This document shows, piece by piece, positions 7,924 through 16,719 of a stretch of 64,000 nucleotides of DNA (the stretch's first letter is position 1; each line of letters begins with the position of its first letter). The notes under the pieces were generated by a model. That model was not told where the DNA came from, did not search any database, and worked only from the letters and a program-made list of their open reading frames with translations. Location of the stretch: assembly GCF_014117265.1 (NCBI RefSeq), contig NZ_CP059833.1:1643069-1707068 (forward strand), written 5' to 3'. The DNA is from Corynebacterium hindlerae (GTDB taxonomy: Bacteria; Actinomycetota; Actinomycetes; Mycobacteriales; Mycobacteriaceae). The position numbers and the translations under genes were made by a program.

Positions 7924-9552
7924 GTGTTTGAGTTAGCAGTAATTGGTGTGGTTGGCGGCCTGGTCACGGGCATTTCGCCGTGCATTTTGCCGGTGTTGCC
8001 GATTATTCTGACGGCGTCAGTGGGCAGGAAGCCAACGCATGTGGTTGGGGGACTGACGTTAAGTTTCGCGGTAATCACGCTGCTGGGCACCGCGGTGTTG
8101 GACGCGCTGGGTCTACCAAAGGATGTGCTGCGCTGGGTGGGGATCACCATGCTGGCGTTGGTCGGCGTGGGGATGATCGTGCCGCGGGTGGGGCAGTGGC
8201 TGGAGGCGCCGTTTTCGTTGATTCCGCGCCCCTCCGGTGTGCATAGCGGAGCGAAGGAAAAGGGTGGTTTTGTCCTCGGCCTGGCGTTGGGCGCGGTGTA
8301 TGTGCCGTGCGCAGGGCCAATCCTGGCGGCGATTAGCGTTGCTGGTGCCACGGGCGACATTGGGCCTTCCACCGTTGTGCTCACATTAGCGTTTGCCGTT
8401 GGCACCGCGCTGCCGTTGCTGGTGTTTGCCCTGGCTGGGGGCAAGATCGGTGAAAAGGTCGATGCGGTGCGTCGCCACTACCGTGCCATTGGTGTGTTGT
8501 TGGTGGCGTTTGCTGTGGCGCTGGCGCTGAACGTGCCGGAGAAGCTGCAGCGTGCGGTGCCGGACTGGACAGCAGGGGTGCAGCAGCAGTTGGGGAACAA
8601 TGACGTGGTTAAGGGCGCGTTGTCTCACGGCGGTGGGTCTCTCGCCGCCTGCCGAGGAGCTGACCCCGGCACATTGCACGACTGTGGCGCTGCCCCAGAA
8701 CTGGCAGGCATCACGAACTGGCTCAACACCCCGGAACCGGTGACGCTCACGCAGGGGCAGGTGACGTTGGTGGACTTCTGGGCGTACGCCTGCATCAACT
8801 GCCAGCGCGCCGGGGAACACATCACAAAGCTTTACGACGCCTACGCCCCTGCCGGATTACAAGTAGTGGGGGTGCACGCGCCGGAGTACGGGTTCGAGCA
8901 CGAGACCGCGAACGTGCAAGCTGCCGCCGAGCGAGAAGGGATCCATTACCCAATCGCGCAGGATAACGACTTTGTGACCTGGAAGAACTTTGACAACCGC
9001 TACTGGCCAGCACGCTATCTGGTGGATGCCCAAGGCAATGTACGACATATCCACGAAGGGGAGGGCGCGTACGCGGAGACCGAGCAGCTGATCCGCGAGC
9101 TGCTGCGCCAGGCTAACCCGAACGTGCAACTGCCGGAACCGGTAGAACACGGCGTCACTGAGTTAACGCAGCACCGTAACCCGGAAACCTACTTCGGGCA
9201 TCAGCGGGCGCGTTACTACACCAATCCCAACTACTCCCAAGGCACGCAGGAGTTTCAGGCAGTCACCCCGGACGTGGGCTTTTATACCCTCAATGGGCAG
9301 TGGACCATCAACGACGACCACATTGTTCCCGGCCCAGGGGCCTGGTTAGAGGTGGGCGTGCACGCGGCCCACGTACAGGCTGTGGTGTCAGGCGAGGGAC
9401 AGCTGAAAGTTCAGCTTCCTGATGGCTCGCAGCGCAGCTTCCCGGTGCAAGACGGCACGATTGATGTGCTGCGCCAGCAAGCACCCATCGACGGGATCAT
9501 CAAACTGATCCCTGATGAAGGTACCAGGCTGTATTCCCTCACCTTCGGATAG
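7924..9552 (+). CDS. dipZ: DipZ: CcdA-like membrane domain fused to thioredoxin domain
   Basis: A cytochrome c biogenesis/disulfide reductase protein of about 542 aa that carries electrons across the membrane to periplasmic thiols. The N-terminal CcdA-type domain has about six membrane helices and the motif TGISPCILPVLP, with a partner cysteine in YVPCAGP. It is followed by a thioredoxin-like domain with WAYACINCQRAGEH near residue 287 and a beta-rich C-terminal domain. GTG 7924 was chosen because GGAAAGGA precedes it by 6 nt and the family begins F-E-L-A; GTG 7903 is an alternative. Divergent from the Met-rich lipoprotein and probably in the SigK regulon. Confidence 0.9.
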   Translation: MFELAVIGVVGGLVTGISPCILPVLPIILTASVGRKPTHVVGGLTLSFAVITLLGTAVLDALGLPKDVLRWVGITMLALVGVGMIVPRVGQWLEAPFSLIPRPSGVHSGAKEKGGFVLGLALGAVYVPCAGPILAAISVAGATGDIGPSTVVLTLAFAVGTALPLLVFALAGGKIGEKVDAVRRHYRAIGVLLVAFAVALALNVPEKLQRAVPDWTAGVQQQLGNNDVVKGALSHGGGSLAACRGADPGTLHDCGAAPELAGITNWLNTPEPVTLTQGQVTLVDFWAYACINCQRAGEHITKLYDAYAPAGLQVVGVHAPEYGFEHETANVQAAAEREGIHYPIAQDNDFVTWKNFDNRYWPARYLVDAQGNVRHIHEGEGAYAETEQLIRELLRQANPNVQLPEPVEHGVTELTQHRNPETYFGHQRARYYTNPNYSQGTQEFQAVTPDVGFYTLNGQWTINDDHIVPGPGAWLEVGVHAAHVQAVVSGEGQLKVQLPDGSQRSFPVQDGTIDVLRQQAPIDGIIKLIPDEGTRLYSLTFG

Positions 9553-9554
9553 CG

Positions 9555-11201
9555 CTAACTGCGTGCCAGCGCCTCACCAACTCGCTTGCCGGAGTGAATA
9601 CAACCGCCGAGGAACGTCCCTTCCAGTGCGTTCTTGCCGTGCATGCCGCCTCCGCCGAATCCGGATGCTTCGCCACAGGCGTAAAGCCCAGGGAGCACAT
9701 CACCGGAGGCGGTGAAGCACCTGCCGGAGAGGTCAGTTTCAATACCACCGAGCGTCTTGCGGGTAAGTACTTGCAGGCGCACCGCGATGAGCGGGCCATG
9801 GGACGGATCCAGGATTCGCCCTGGTGGGGCGCAGCGCACGATCTTATCGCCCAAGAACCCGCGGGCGGTGCGGATGTAGTTGACCTGAATGTCCTTGGAG
9901 AAGGGGTTGGCGAGCTGGGAGTCCCGATCTTCCAGCGTTTTACGTAAATCCGACAGCGAGACCGGCACAGGGGCAAGCTCATTCATCCCCGCCACCAACT
10001 CTTCCAAGGAATCAGCGACCACCCAGTCCACGCCGTTATCCATGAAGGCTTTGACCGCCACGTGCGTCCCTGGCGTGACTTTCCCGGCCAGCTTTCGGAA
10101 GGACTTATCCGTCAGATCCGGATTCTGCTCCGAACCGGAGAAGATAAATTCCTTATCGGCAATCGCCTGGTTGAGGATGAACCAAGAATAGCCATGACCA
10201 GTGCGGCCGATATGAGAAAGCGCCGCGAGGTTATCGGAGCCGGGGAATAGGTGCGTCGGCAAGCGCTTGCCTTCGGCGTCGAGCCACACCGACGACGGCC
10301 CCGGAATAATCCTAATGCCGTGACCAGGCCAGATCGGGTCCCAGTTGATCATGCCTTCCGGGTAGTGCCACATGCGGTCCGTGTTGATCAGTCGCGCGCC
10401 AGCAGCGGCCGCAACATCAATGCCCCGGCCATCCACGTGCGCCGGCACCCCGGTAACCACGTCCTCAGGGCAGGGGCCCCAGCGATCAGACGGCCACATC
10501 TGGCGAACCTTTTCCAGGTTTCCACCAATGCCACCGGTGGCAATGACGACGGCGTCGCCACGGAGTTCAAACTTTTTCACCACGTCCGAGGGGGAAGCTG
10601 CGCCGCGGTTCAGGTCATCACAGGGAACCAGGATGTCGCCACGTACGCCCACCACTGCGCCTTCTTCCACGATCAGCGAGGTAACGCGGTGGCGGAAATG
10701 GAACTCCACCCGGCCTTGCTGCTCCATCTTCTCTAGCGGTTCTCGGAACACCCGCACCACCTCCGGGCCGGTACCCCAGGTGAGGTGGAAGCGGGGAACA
10801 GAGTTGCCGTGGCCGGAGGCATCGCCGGAGCCACGCTCTGCCCAGCCGATGGTCGGCAGCACGTTTAGGCCCAGTTCCCGCAGGTAGGAGCGTTTCTCTG
10901 TGGCTGCGAAGTGCACGTACTCGCGGCCCCATTGGCGCGGCCAATGGTCATGGGGTGCATTGTCGTACTGGGCGGAGTTCTCCCAGTCACGCCAGGCGAG
11001 CTCCTCGGAGTCGTGCACCCGCATGAGCTTTTGTTCGGGGGAGCTCACATAAAACAGTCCGCCCAGTGACCAAAATGCTTGTCCGCCCAGGTTGGCGCGG
11101 TTTTCCTGATCCAGGAAAACAACATGTTTCCCGCCCTTGGCAGCCTCAAAACCAGCGACCAGCCCGGCCAAGCCGGTGCCTACGATAATGACTGTTTCCA
11201 T
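9555..11201 (-). CDS. FAD-binding dehydrogenase (KstD-like flavoprotein)
   Basis: A 548-aa flavoprotein of the FAD_binding_2/ketosteroid-dehydrogenase superfamily, close to the group annotated as predicted oxidoreductase (COG3573). The N-terminal dinucleotide-binding motif is VIIVGTGLAGLVAGFEAA followed by an acidic FLDQE. A second FAD signature, GLYACGEASGFGGGGMHGKNALEGTFLGG, is at the C-terminus. The substrate is not known; 3-ketosteroid or fatty-acid-like substrates are possible. It is convergent with dipZ (stops 2 bp apart) and divergent from the small 98-aa gene. No operon partner is visible. Confidence 0.85.
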   Translation of the reverse strand: METVIIVGTGLAGLVAGFEAAKGGKHVVFLDQENRANLGGQAFWSLGGLFYVSSPEQKLMRVHDSEELAWRDWENSAQYDNAPHDHWPRQWGREYVHFAATEKRSYLRELGLNVLPTIGWAERGSGDASGHGNSVPRFHLTWGTGPEVVRVFREPLEKMEQQGRVEFHFRHRVTSLIVEEGAVVGVRGDILVPCDDLNRGAASPSDVVKKFELRGDAVVIATGGIGGNLEKVRQMWPSDRWGPCPEDVVTGVPAHVDGRGIDVAAAAGARLINTDRMWHYPEGMINWDPIWPGHGIRIIPGPSSVWLDAEGKRLPTHLFPGSDNLAALSHIGRTGHGYSWFILNQAIADKEFIFSGSEQNPDLTDKSFRKLAGKVTPGTHVAVKAFMDNGVDWVVADSLEELVAGMNELAPVPVSLSDLRKTLEDRDSQLANPFSKDIQVNYIRTARGFLGDKIVRCAPPGRILDPSHGPLIAVRLQVLTRKTLGGIETDLSGRCFTASGDVLPGLYACGEASGFGGGGMHGKNALEGTFLGGCIHSGKRVGEALARS

Positions 11202-11271
11202 GGCACAAGTGTAGTGACCTCACCCTGATTCTCGCGCTCCGCGAGGGAAAAAATCTTTTAAGCTATCAACC

Positions 11272-11568
11272 ATGTGGCAACCATCTGACAAGTGGCAACG
11301 ACGACACACCCAAGACCATGCCTATCGCATCGTGGTGCACGTACCCGCGCTTACCGACGCCGCCTGGGAGCGACTCCGGACTGAAAACGAAGCCTCGGAC
11401 GACCGCATCGATTTCGGCGGGGTGTATCTGGAACGCCTCACGGGAAACGAAGTAGCGGCGGTCAGTGGCGGTGAGGACGCCTTTGACTCCCTCGATTACG
11501 CATTAAATGACATGTTGCGTGGGGCAGCAGGCGACTTCACCGTGGTGACCGAAAAAGTACTGGACTAA
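11272..11568 (+). CDS. Hypothetical protein, 98 aa
   Basis: A small soluble, acidic protein that I do not recognise. It has no signal peptide, membrane segment or metal site. The sequence is consistent with a compact alpha/beta fold (YRIVVHVPALTDAAWERL) and ends in a hydrophobic/charged helix. It is expressed divergently from the FAD dehydrogenase and is convergent with the App1-like gene, with only 3 bp between stops. Its ATG is preceded by an AT-rich stretch, so it may be translated from its own short leader. No function assigned. Confidence 0.6.
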   Translation: MWQPSDKWQRRHTQDHAYRIVVHVPALTDAAWERLRTENEASDDRIDFGGVYLERLTGNEVAAVSGGEDAFDSLDYALNDMLRGAAGDFTVVTEKVLD

Positions 11569-11571
11569 GCC

Positions 11572-12567
11572 CTAGGATTCGCCTAGCTGCTGGATCAGTT
11601 CGCGTCCGTTGGCCCCTTGGATCCACGGCACGGGGGAGCTAGCGGTGGAGCTTTCGATGGGCGTCGCGGAACCGTGGGCGAGGACATGTTCGCCTGGGGT
11701 GAGCTGACGGATCGCGACGAGCGTAATCCGATCGGGGTGCTCCGCCACAAGGTTGCCGTAGGTGAGCGGGTCATGCTGCCCGTCATCGCCGACGAGGATC
11801 CAGTGGATATCAGGGAAATCAATGATGAGGTTCCGCAGCTGCACTTTCTTGTGCTCTTGCCCGCTTCTGAATAGGCCGGTGGGGGTGGGACCCCAGTCAG
11901 TGAGCAGCAGTGGGCCACGTGGGAAACCGTGGTCGGCGAAGAACTTCACCAGGGCAGGGAAGGTGTTCCAGGCTCCGGTGGAGAGGTAAAACACGGGGAG
12001 GTCCGGCCCGAACTTTTCCCGGAGCGCCTCGTAGAAGGAGGCCATCCCGTCGACTGGTTTGCGGGCATTGGTGCGCAAGAACCAGGAATTGTACGCGGCG
12101 ATGAGGGCGCGGGGCAGCATGGTCACCATGACGGTGTCATCAATGTCGGATACCAGCCCGTACTTCACCCCGGGTTGGAGGACGAGGACGTCGCAGGCGA
12201 CTGATTGGCCACCTTCGACGTCGATATGCACCTGCTGCCAGCCCGGGGCGAGCCCGTGGTCGCGGATGGGCACGTCAATATAACCGTTGGTGCTGGTACG
12301 GGCCCTCACTACCTGGCGGCCGGCGCGGATCGTGACGGGGTGATCGGGTACCTGCAAGGTGAAAAACTGCCGAAAGCCTCGCTCCGCCGCAACCTTGATC
12401 GGGCGCGGGTTGCGCATCAGTACCCGCGCGAGCACGCGGATGCGATCGGCGTCACCGTAGCCAAAGTAGCTCTCTAACTCCGGTGTCCAACCGGCTTTTG
12501 CTGCACGTTTGCCACCCACGCTGTTGATCGTGTTTTCAATCGCGCGCGCAATGTCAGCAATACCCAT
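11572..12567 (-). CDS. App1-family phosphatidate phosphatase-like protein (DUF2183)
   Basis: A protein of about 331 aa related to yeast App1 phosphatidate phosphatase. The HAD-like catalytic motif DIDDTV is near residue 140 (LVSDIDDTVMVTML), and later motifs include YLSTGAWN and LVGDDGQHDPLTY, which fit the LNS2-type fold. An N-terminal beta domain precedes them. The ATG at 12567 (MGIADIARAIEN) was chosen because the longer open frame to 12930 runs into the nadB end and encodes low-complexity Arg/His. The likely role is dephosphorylation of a phospholipid or similar substrate; the actual substrate is unknown. It lies 17 bp downstream of nadB and may be co-transcribed. Confidence 0.85.
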   Translation of the reverse strand: MGIADIARAIENTINSVGGKRAAKAGWTPELESYFGYGDADRIRVLARVLMRNPRPIKVAAERGFRQFFTLQVPDHPVTIRAGRQVVRARTSTNGYIDVPIRDHGLAPGWQQVHIDVEGGQSVACDVLVLQPGVKYGLVSDIDDTVMVTMLPRALIAAYNSWFLRTNARKPVDGMASFYEALREKFGPDLPVFYLSTGAWNTFPALVKFFADHGFPRGPLLLTDWGPTPTGLFRSGQEHKKVQLRNLIIDFPDIHWILVGDDGQHDPLTYGNLVAEHPDRITLVAIRQLTPGEHVLAHGSATPIESSTASSPVPWIQGANGRELIQQLGES

Positions 12568-12584
12568 GCGACCCAGGGTAGCGC

Positions 12585-13937
12585 TTAGCTGCGAGTGTGG
12601 CAGCCGAGCGTCGCTTCCCGACGCAGCGCCGCCGTCGCTATCTCCTTCGCAATGGTCACCGCCGCCGCATCCGGCAGCTGGCTTAGGGCGTCCAGAGCGC
12701 TGAGTAGACCCTCGCGGGTGCGGATAATCCCCACGCCTGCGGTCATGGTGCTGCGGAGTTGGCGCCATTGGGTGTCGGTAAGCTGCGCTCGGGCGGTGGT
12801 GTCCTGACGGGGTGTGCCGCTGAACCCGCCGCGGTGAACGTCCTCGGCAACGCGTTTGCCCACCACGAGCCCTTCGAGCAGGGAATTCGATGCTAGCCGG
12901 TTTGCGCCGTGCAACCCGGTGCAGGCGCATTCGCCAGCTGCATACAGTCCTTGGACCGTGGTGCGCCCATGCGAATCTGTCGCGATCCCACCACAGGTGT
13001 AGTGCGCCGCTGGCCGAACCGGTAGTAGATCCCGTGCTGGATCCAGACCGATCGTGGCTGCACCTCGGGTGACATTGGGGAACCGCTTTCTCACATTGCG
13101 GATACCGCGGGCATCCAGGAAGGCCTCCCGGCCGTAGATCGCACGAGCAACCACATCGCGTGGCGCCAAGTCATTGTCTGTCAGCCGGTTGCCCTCCCGA
13201 TCCACCAGGTGGGCTCCCTCACCCCGCAGCGCTTCCGTGAGCAGGGGCTTTTGCCCGGATCCGGGGATGTCAAGCACAGTTGGATGGAACTGGATAAACT
13301 CCATGTCTTTCAGTTCAGCACCGGCGTCCTTAGCCAGAGCCATGCCTTCGCCGTGCGCGCCGGGCGGTGCGGTGGTGGCCTCAAACAATTGCCCGCACCC
13401 ACCGGTAGCAACCAGCACGTTCCTCGCCTCAACGGGGCCTTGGTCCGTGAGCACTCCGGTGGGAGTGATGGCGCGGGCCTGTGCCGTGATGACCTGCGCG
13501 GTTGTCGCGGCGATGAGGGCACGTTCGATCTCTGCGCCCGTGGCATCGCCGTTGGCGTGAATGATTCGTCGTCGAGAATGCCCGCCTTCCAACGTTCGAT
13601 TAAACACTCCATCGACCTGGTCAAACTGGGCACCGTGCCGGATGAGCCACTCCACGGCATCCGCACCACCAGCGATGATGTCCTGGGTGTGCGTGACATC
13701 GTTATGGTGTGCCCCGGCTGTGATGGTGTCCTCGGCGTGGAGTGAGGCGGAATCGTCGGTGGTGGTGTCGGGCAACCCCACGACCGCCAGGCCACCTTGG
13801 GCGAAGTGGGTAGCCGCGCCGGGGAAGCGGGGCCCGGACTTGTCGATGATCACTGGGGTCAGTCCGAGTTCCACAGCACGCAGAGCTGCGGAAAGGCCGG
13901 CAATGCCACCGCCGATGATCGCAAGGTCGAATTCCAT
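12585..13937 (-). CDS. nadB: L-aspartate oxidase NadB
   Basis: A 450-aa flavoprotein that oxidises L-aspartate to iminoaspartate, the first step of de novo NAD synthesis. Motifs: FAD-binding IIGGGIAGLSAALRA at residues 7-21; THFAQGGLAVV; HSRRRIIHANGDATG, whose Arg residues belong to the active site; EFIQFHPT; and GLYAAGECACTGLHGANRLASNSLLEGLV. The length is somewhat short (many homologues are 510-540 aa) because the C-terminal helical domain is trimmed. Unusually, nadA and nadC are not beside it; neighbours are an App1-like phosphatase and a CoA-transferase, so its partners must be elsewhere. Confidence 0.9.
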   Translation of the reverse strand: MEFDLAIIGGGIAGLSAALRAVELGLTPVIIDKSGPRFPGAATHFAQGGLAVVGLPDTTTDDSASLHAEDTITAGAHHNDVTHTQDIIAGGADAVEWLIRHGAQFDQVDGVFNRTLEGGHSRRRIIHANGDATGAEIERALIAATTAQVITAQARAITPTGVLTDQGPVEARNVLVATGGCGQLFEATTAPPGAHGEGMALAKDAGAELKDMEFIQFHPTVLDIPGSGQKPLLTEALRGEGAHLVDREGNRLTDNDLAPRDVVARAIYGREAFLDARGIRNVRKRFPNVTRGAATIGLDPARDLLPVRPAAHYTCGGIATDSHGRTTVQGLYAAGECACTGLHGANRLASNSLLEGLVVGKRVAEDVHRGGFSGTPRQDTTARAQLTDTQWRQLRSTMTAGVGIIRTREGLLSALDALSQLPDAAAVTIAKEIATAALRREATLGCHTRS

Positions 13938-13979
13938 AGGGAAAGGGTACGCCTCGGGGTGGCGGTGACCAGCATCGGG

Positions 13980-14759
13980 TTAGGTCACCTCGGAGATGGG
14001 GACGTCCTCCTTTCGGGCCCAGTCGAGGATTTCGGTGACGGTGGCGCTCGATAGCCAGCCCAGGCGGCCTTCCATCCGGCTGGCGAAGTGCGGTTCGAGG
14101 GCAGCGACGGCCACCCACCCATCTTTCGCCTGGTAGAGGCCGTAGTTGTCCACGCCACCGTTGAGGAGGCCTCCGGGGGCAGTGATGCCGTAGCGCAGCG
14201 GGGTGGCGGCGTCGAGGGCGGCTTGCTTGAGTCCGATGCGGGTGTGCGAGCCGCGACCGGTGCGGGCCTTTTCGAGCAGCATGGCGAGCGCAGCGGAGAC
14301 GGCCTGTTCGGCGCCCATGAGGTCTCCGAGCAGTACTTTTGGCAAGTGCGGTGGGGTAAGGGTGCCGGCTTCGGCCTGGTAGGTGAGGTCATGGCCGGGG
14401 TGTTCCGGGTTGTCTACATCGCCGACGATGTCCACGTGGCACAGGTGGGAGAGGTCGATGGTGTCCAGCCCCATGCGGGTGAGGGCGGAGGGACGGTGGG
14501 AGGTGATCAGCACGTCCGCGCTTGCTAAGAGTTCGCCCAGCTTAGCGACGCCGTCGGCTGTTTTCAGGTCCAGGGTGAGCAGATCGTAGTGGCTGGAGAG
14601 CTCGGCGAACCATTCTGGGGCGATGTGCCGAAACGGGTCGCCTCCTGGTGGTTCGATACTGGTGACGTGGGCACCGAGCTGGGAGAGTCGGGCTGCAGCC
14701 CAGGGGCCGGGGAGGTTGACGGCGAGGTTGATGACGGTGGTGTGAATAAGTGGTTGCAT
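13980..14759 (-). CDS. CoA-transferase family III (CaiB/BaiF-like), short form
   Basis: A 259-aa protein of the CaiB/BaiF/AMACR family. N-terminal VINLAVNLPGPWAAARLSQLGAHV and EPPGGDP match the nucleotide-binding start of the family; LLTLDLKTADG and SADVLITSHRPSALTRMGL match the Rossmann-like core; GSHTRIGLKQAALD lies in the linker region. Typical members have 360-430 aa, so about a third is missing, mostly at the C-terminus. The frame is intact, so this is either a natural short form or an eroded gene. The substrate is unknown. It is divergent from the flavin reductase, with a palindrome between them. Confidence 0.75.
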   Translation of the reverse strand: MQPLIHTTVINLAVNLPGPWAAARLSQLGAHVTSIEPPGGDPFRHIAPEWFAELSSHYDLLTLDLKTADGVAKLGELLASADVLITSHRPSALTRMGLDTIDLSHLCHVDIVGDVDNPEHPGHDLTYQAEAGTLTPPHLPKVLLGDLMGAEQAVSAALAMLLEKARTGRGSHTRIGLKQAALDAATPLRYGITAPGGLLNGGVDNYGLYQAKDGWVAVAALEPHFASRMEGRLGWLSSATVTEILDWARKEDVPISEVT

Positions 14760-14778
14760 AGGGCGAGCTTACCCACTT

Positions 14779-14800
14779 TAGTGTGGTGCATGGCACACTA
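14779..14800. promoter_or_regulatory. Palindromic operator candidate between CoA-transferase and flavin reductase
   Basis: TAGTGTG and CACACTA are separated by 8 bp, giving a 22-bp inverted repeat 6 bp before the flavin reductase ATG and 20 bp before the CoA-transferase start. It lies where a repressor could block both divergent promoters. No cognate regulator is encoded nearby. Confidence 0.45.
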
Positions 14801-14806
14801 TGAGTT

Positions 14807-15406
14807 ATGTATTTTTACGAGCCAACGAAAGATATTGGGCTGCCCTATTCTCCGGTGAATGCGATCATTGCGCCCCGGCCGATCGGGTGGATCGGGTCCC
14901 AGGACGGTGATGGCGTAGCGAACCTGGCGCCGTATTCCTTTTTCAATGTGTTTAACCGGCGCCCGCCGATCATTGGGTTTTCCACGATTGGTTACAAGGA
15001 TTCCATCCGCAATATTGAGGCCACCGGCGAGTTTACGTGGAACTTGGTGGATGAATCGTTGGTGGATGCGATGAACCAGTCGTCGGCACGCGTGCCGGCG
15101 GAGGTGGATGAATTTGAGCTGGCAGGTTTGGATAAGCGTCGGGGCAGGATCGTGGCGGCTCCGCTGGTGGATAGGGCGCGGGCTGCGTTCGAGTGTCGGT
15201 TGTCGCAGGTGCTGCGTTTGACGACCGCGGATCAGGCGGAGCTGGATACCTGGTTGGTGCTCGGTGAGGTCGTCGGCGTACACATTGATGATGAGCTGCT
15301 GGAGGAGGGGTTGTTTAACACGGAAAATGCCCGGCCGGTTGCCCGTGGTGGTGGCCCGGCGACCTATTTCGAGCTGGGGGAGAGCTTCGAACTTTTCGGC
15401 CCTTAG
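14807..15406 (+). CDS. Flavin reductase family protein (FMN-binding split barrel)
   Basis: A 199-aa protein of the flavin-reductase-like/FMN-binding family. Characteristic segments: the N-terminal YSPVNAIIAPRPIGWIGS, NLAPYSFFNVFNRRPPIIGFS, which binds FMN, and ATGEFTWNLVDE. Members reduce flavin for two-component monooxygenases or act as oxidoreductases themselves. The ATG has no clear ribosome binding site and lies just after the palindrome, so a leaderless or very short-leader transcript is possible. A CoA-transferase gene is divergent; the substrate is unknown. Confidence 0.85.
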   Translation: MYFYEPTKDIGLPYSPVNAIIAPRPIGWIGSQDGDGVANLAPYSFFNVFNRRPPIIGFSTIGYKDSIRNIEATGEFTWNLVDESLVDAMNQSSARVPAEVDEFELAGLDKRRGRIVAAPLVDRARAAFECRLSQVLRLTTADQAELDTWLVLGEVVGVHIDDELLEEGLFNTENARPVARGGGPATYFELGESFELFGP

Positions 15407-15407
15407 G

Positions 15408-15437
15408 TTGACACACCCCTCCTTAGGAAATTAGGTT
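15408..15437 (+). promoter_or_regulatory. Promoter of the iron-regulated gene
   Basis: TTGACA at 15408-15413 and TAGGTT at 15432-15437 are spaced by 18 bp. The -10 lies inside the DtxR box, so repressor binding would directly cover it. The promoter begins only 1 bp after the preceding stop codon. Confidence 0.5.
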
Positions 15438-15449
15438 AGCCTTACCTGA
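15431..15449. promoter_or_regulatory. DtxR/IdeR iron box
   Basis: The 19 bp TTAGGTTAGCCTTACCTGA match the DtxR consensus TWAGGTWAGSCTWACCTWA at all but one position (G at position 18). It overlaps the -10 region and ends 16 bp before the ATG at 15466. In corynebacteria DtxR with Fe2+ represses such promoters, so the downstream gene should be induced by iron limitation. Confidence 0.88.
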
Positions 15450-15465
15450 TTGTTTGAGGAGTGTC

Positions 15466-16170
15466 ATGAACAAAGCCATTCGGAGCCAGGCCTGCCGCAT
15501 ACTCGCCGGAGCGGGCGTCATGTCCATGACGCCCTACCACGTTGACCCCGGACTGAAAATAGACATCACGGCACATGGCCTCGACGTGCGCGGAAACCTC
15601 GTGGTGAGCTGCCTTGCCAACGAAGTCCTTTACTTCGAGGACATGGATGTGCGCATCGACGCCATCCTCAAGGCCCCCGAGTACGCCGTCGATGTAATTT
15701 CCGCCAGCATGCACGGCATCGGCGAGATCGAATGGATGGAGTTCGTCGGCCCGTTCCGCATGGGCCATGTTCACCTGGACCGCGTGTACATGCACCAATG
15801 CGCGCGCCCCACCGCCTTCGACGTGGTCGACCTCGTCCCGCAGGCGCTTGACCTGCCGGAAGTATGCATAGATACGCTGGGGGCGCGCGAAGTAGTCGGG
15901 GAATTCACGGAGCAGCAACTGCGCGGACTTATCGACGCCGCCTGCTCCGAAACCCTGCACCGCAGCAGCGCTCTTATCAGTGAACTAAACGGCAGAGTCA
16001 GTCGCTGGGATGCCACCCACGTGGTGGATGTCTCCGAATTTGGCATCACCTTGTTCCACACCTCACGATGCGGGCTCATCTCGGCATTCATCGCCTTCGA
16101 ACAGCCGGCGAATACCCTGGATGAGCTGAGGGAACGGTTGAGCCGGGTAGTGGCTATTTCCGTGTCTTGA
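15466..16170 (+). CDS. Iron-regulated protein of unknown function, 234 aa
   Basis: A soluble protein of about 234 aa controlled by an excellent DtxR box. The ATG at 15466 follows TGAGGA at 5-nt spacing. I do not recognise a defined enzyme; the first part (MTPYHVDPGLKIDITAHGLD) and the C-terminal GITLFHTSRCGLISAFIAFE suggest a member of the small corynebacterial family of DtxR-regulated proteins that may be related to DUF2470-type heme-associated proteins, but this is tentative. No signal peptide or membrane helix. Regulation strongly suggests a role in iron or heme handling; function not established. Confidence 0.7.
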   Translation: MNKAIRSQACRILAGAGVMSMTPYHVDPGLKIDITAHGLDVRGNLVVSCLANEVLYFEDMDVRIDAILKAPEYAVDVISASMHGIGEIEWMEFVGPFRMGHVHLDRVYMHQCARPTAFDVVDLVPQALDLPEVCIDTLGAREVVGEFTEQQLRGLIDAACSETLHRSSALISELNGRVSRWDATHVVDVSEFGITLFHTSRCGLISAFIAFEQPANTLDELRERLSRVVAISVS

Positions 16171-16252
16171 GTCCTGGTAGTTTGCCCCGGATACGCTGGG
16201 GATTTACCGCGCAGCGCGAAGTTGTAGACATGACTGCAATATACTTTCCGCT

Positions 16253-16702
16253 ATGCATAAACTCTTGGACGTCATCTCCGCCATCGCGCGATTCTATATG
16301 GCGTATGTGTGGATTCATGCCGGGACCGCGAAGCTCGGCAAACACATGGAGATGACACAGGCCATCACTGCCTACCAAATCTTCACCCCGGAATGGTCAG
16401 GGTACCTCGCCCAATTGATCGGGCCTCTCGAGATTGCCGGTGGCGTCTTCCTACTGCTAGGCCTCTTCCTGCGTAGTGCCGCCAAAGTCTCCTCCGTGGT
16501 GCTCGTGCTCTTCATGATCGGCATTGCCCAAGCATGGGCCCGGGGCCTCGCCATCGACTGTGGCTGCTTCAACGTAGACGGCATTAGCGACGCACAAACC
16601 ATGGATTACGTCAAAACTCTCGCCCGCGACGCCGGCTACCTCTTCCTCACCGGATGGACCATCTGGCGGCCCTTCCGCAGGTTTGCGTTGTACGCGGGGT
16701 AG
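16253..16702 (+). CDS. MauE/DoxX family membrane protein
   Basis: A 149-aa integral membrane protein with four predicted helices (around residues 5-22, 46-70, 76-95 and 122-140), matching the MauE/DoxX-type family. The conserved start FYMAYVWIHAGTAKLGKH and the loop AIDCGCFN, with two cysteines separated by one residue, are typical. Family members are linked to disulfide or quinone-linked redox in the membrane. The gene follows the iron-regulated gene after 82 bp and ends shortly before the palindrome A copy at 16720. Confidence 0.75.
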   Translation: MHKLLDVISAIARFYMAYVWIHAGTAKLGKHMEMTQAITAYQIFTPEWSGYLAQLIGPLEIAGGVFLLLGLFLRSAAKVSSVVLVLFMIGIAQAWARGLAIDCGCFNVDGISDAQTMDYVKTLARDAGYLFLTGWTIWRPFRRFALYAG

Positions 16703-16719
16703 CTTCAGGGTTTGTGGCG

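Noticed and set aside
16184..16205. TTTGCCCC...GGGGATTTA near 16190 as a further copy of repeat A
   Set aside because: Only the GCCCC/GGGG core matches; the ATGTTAGG part is missing. It is a small hairpin at most.
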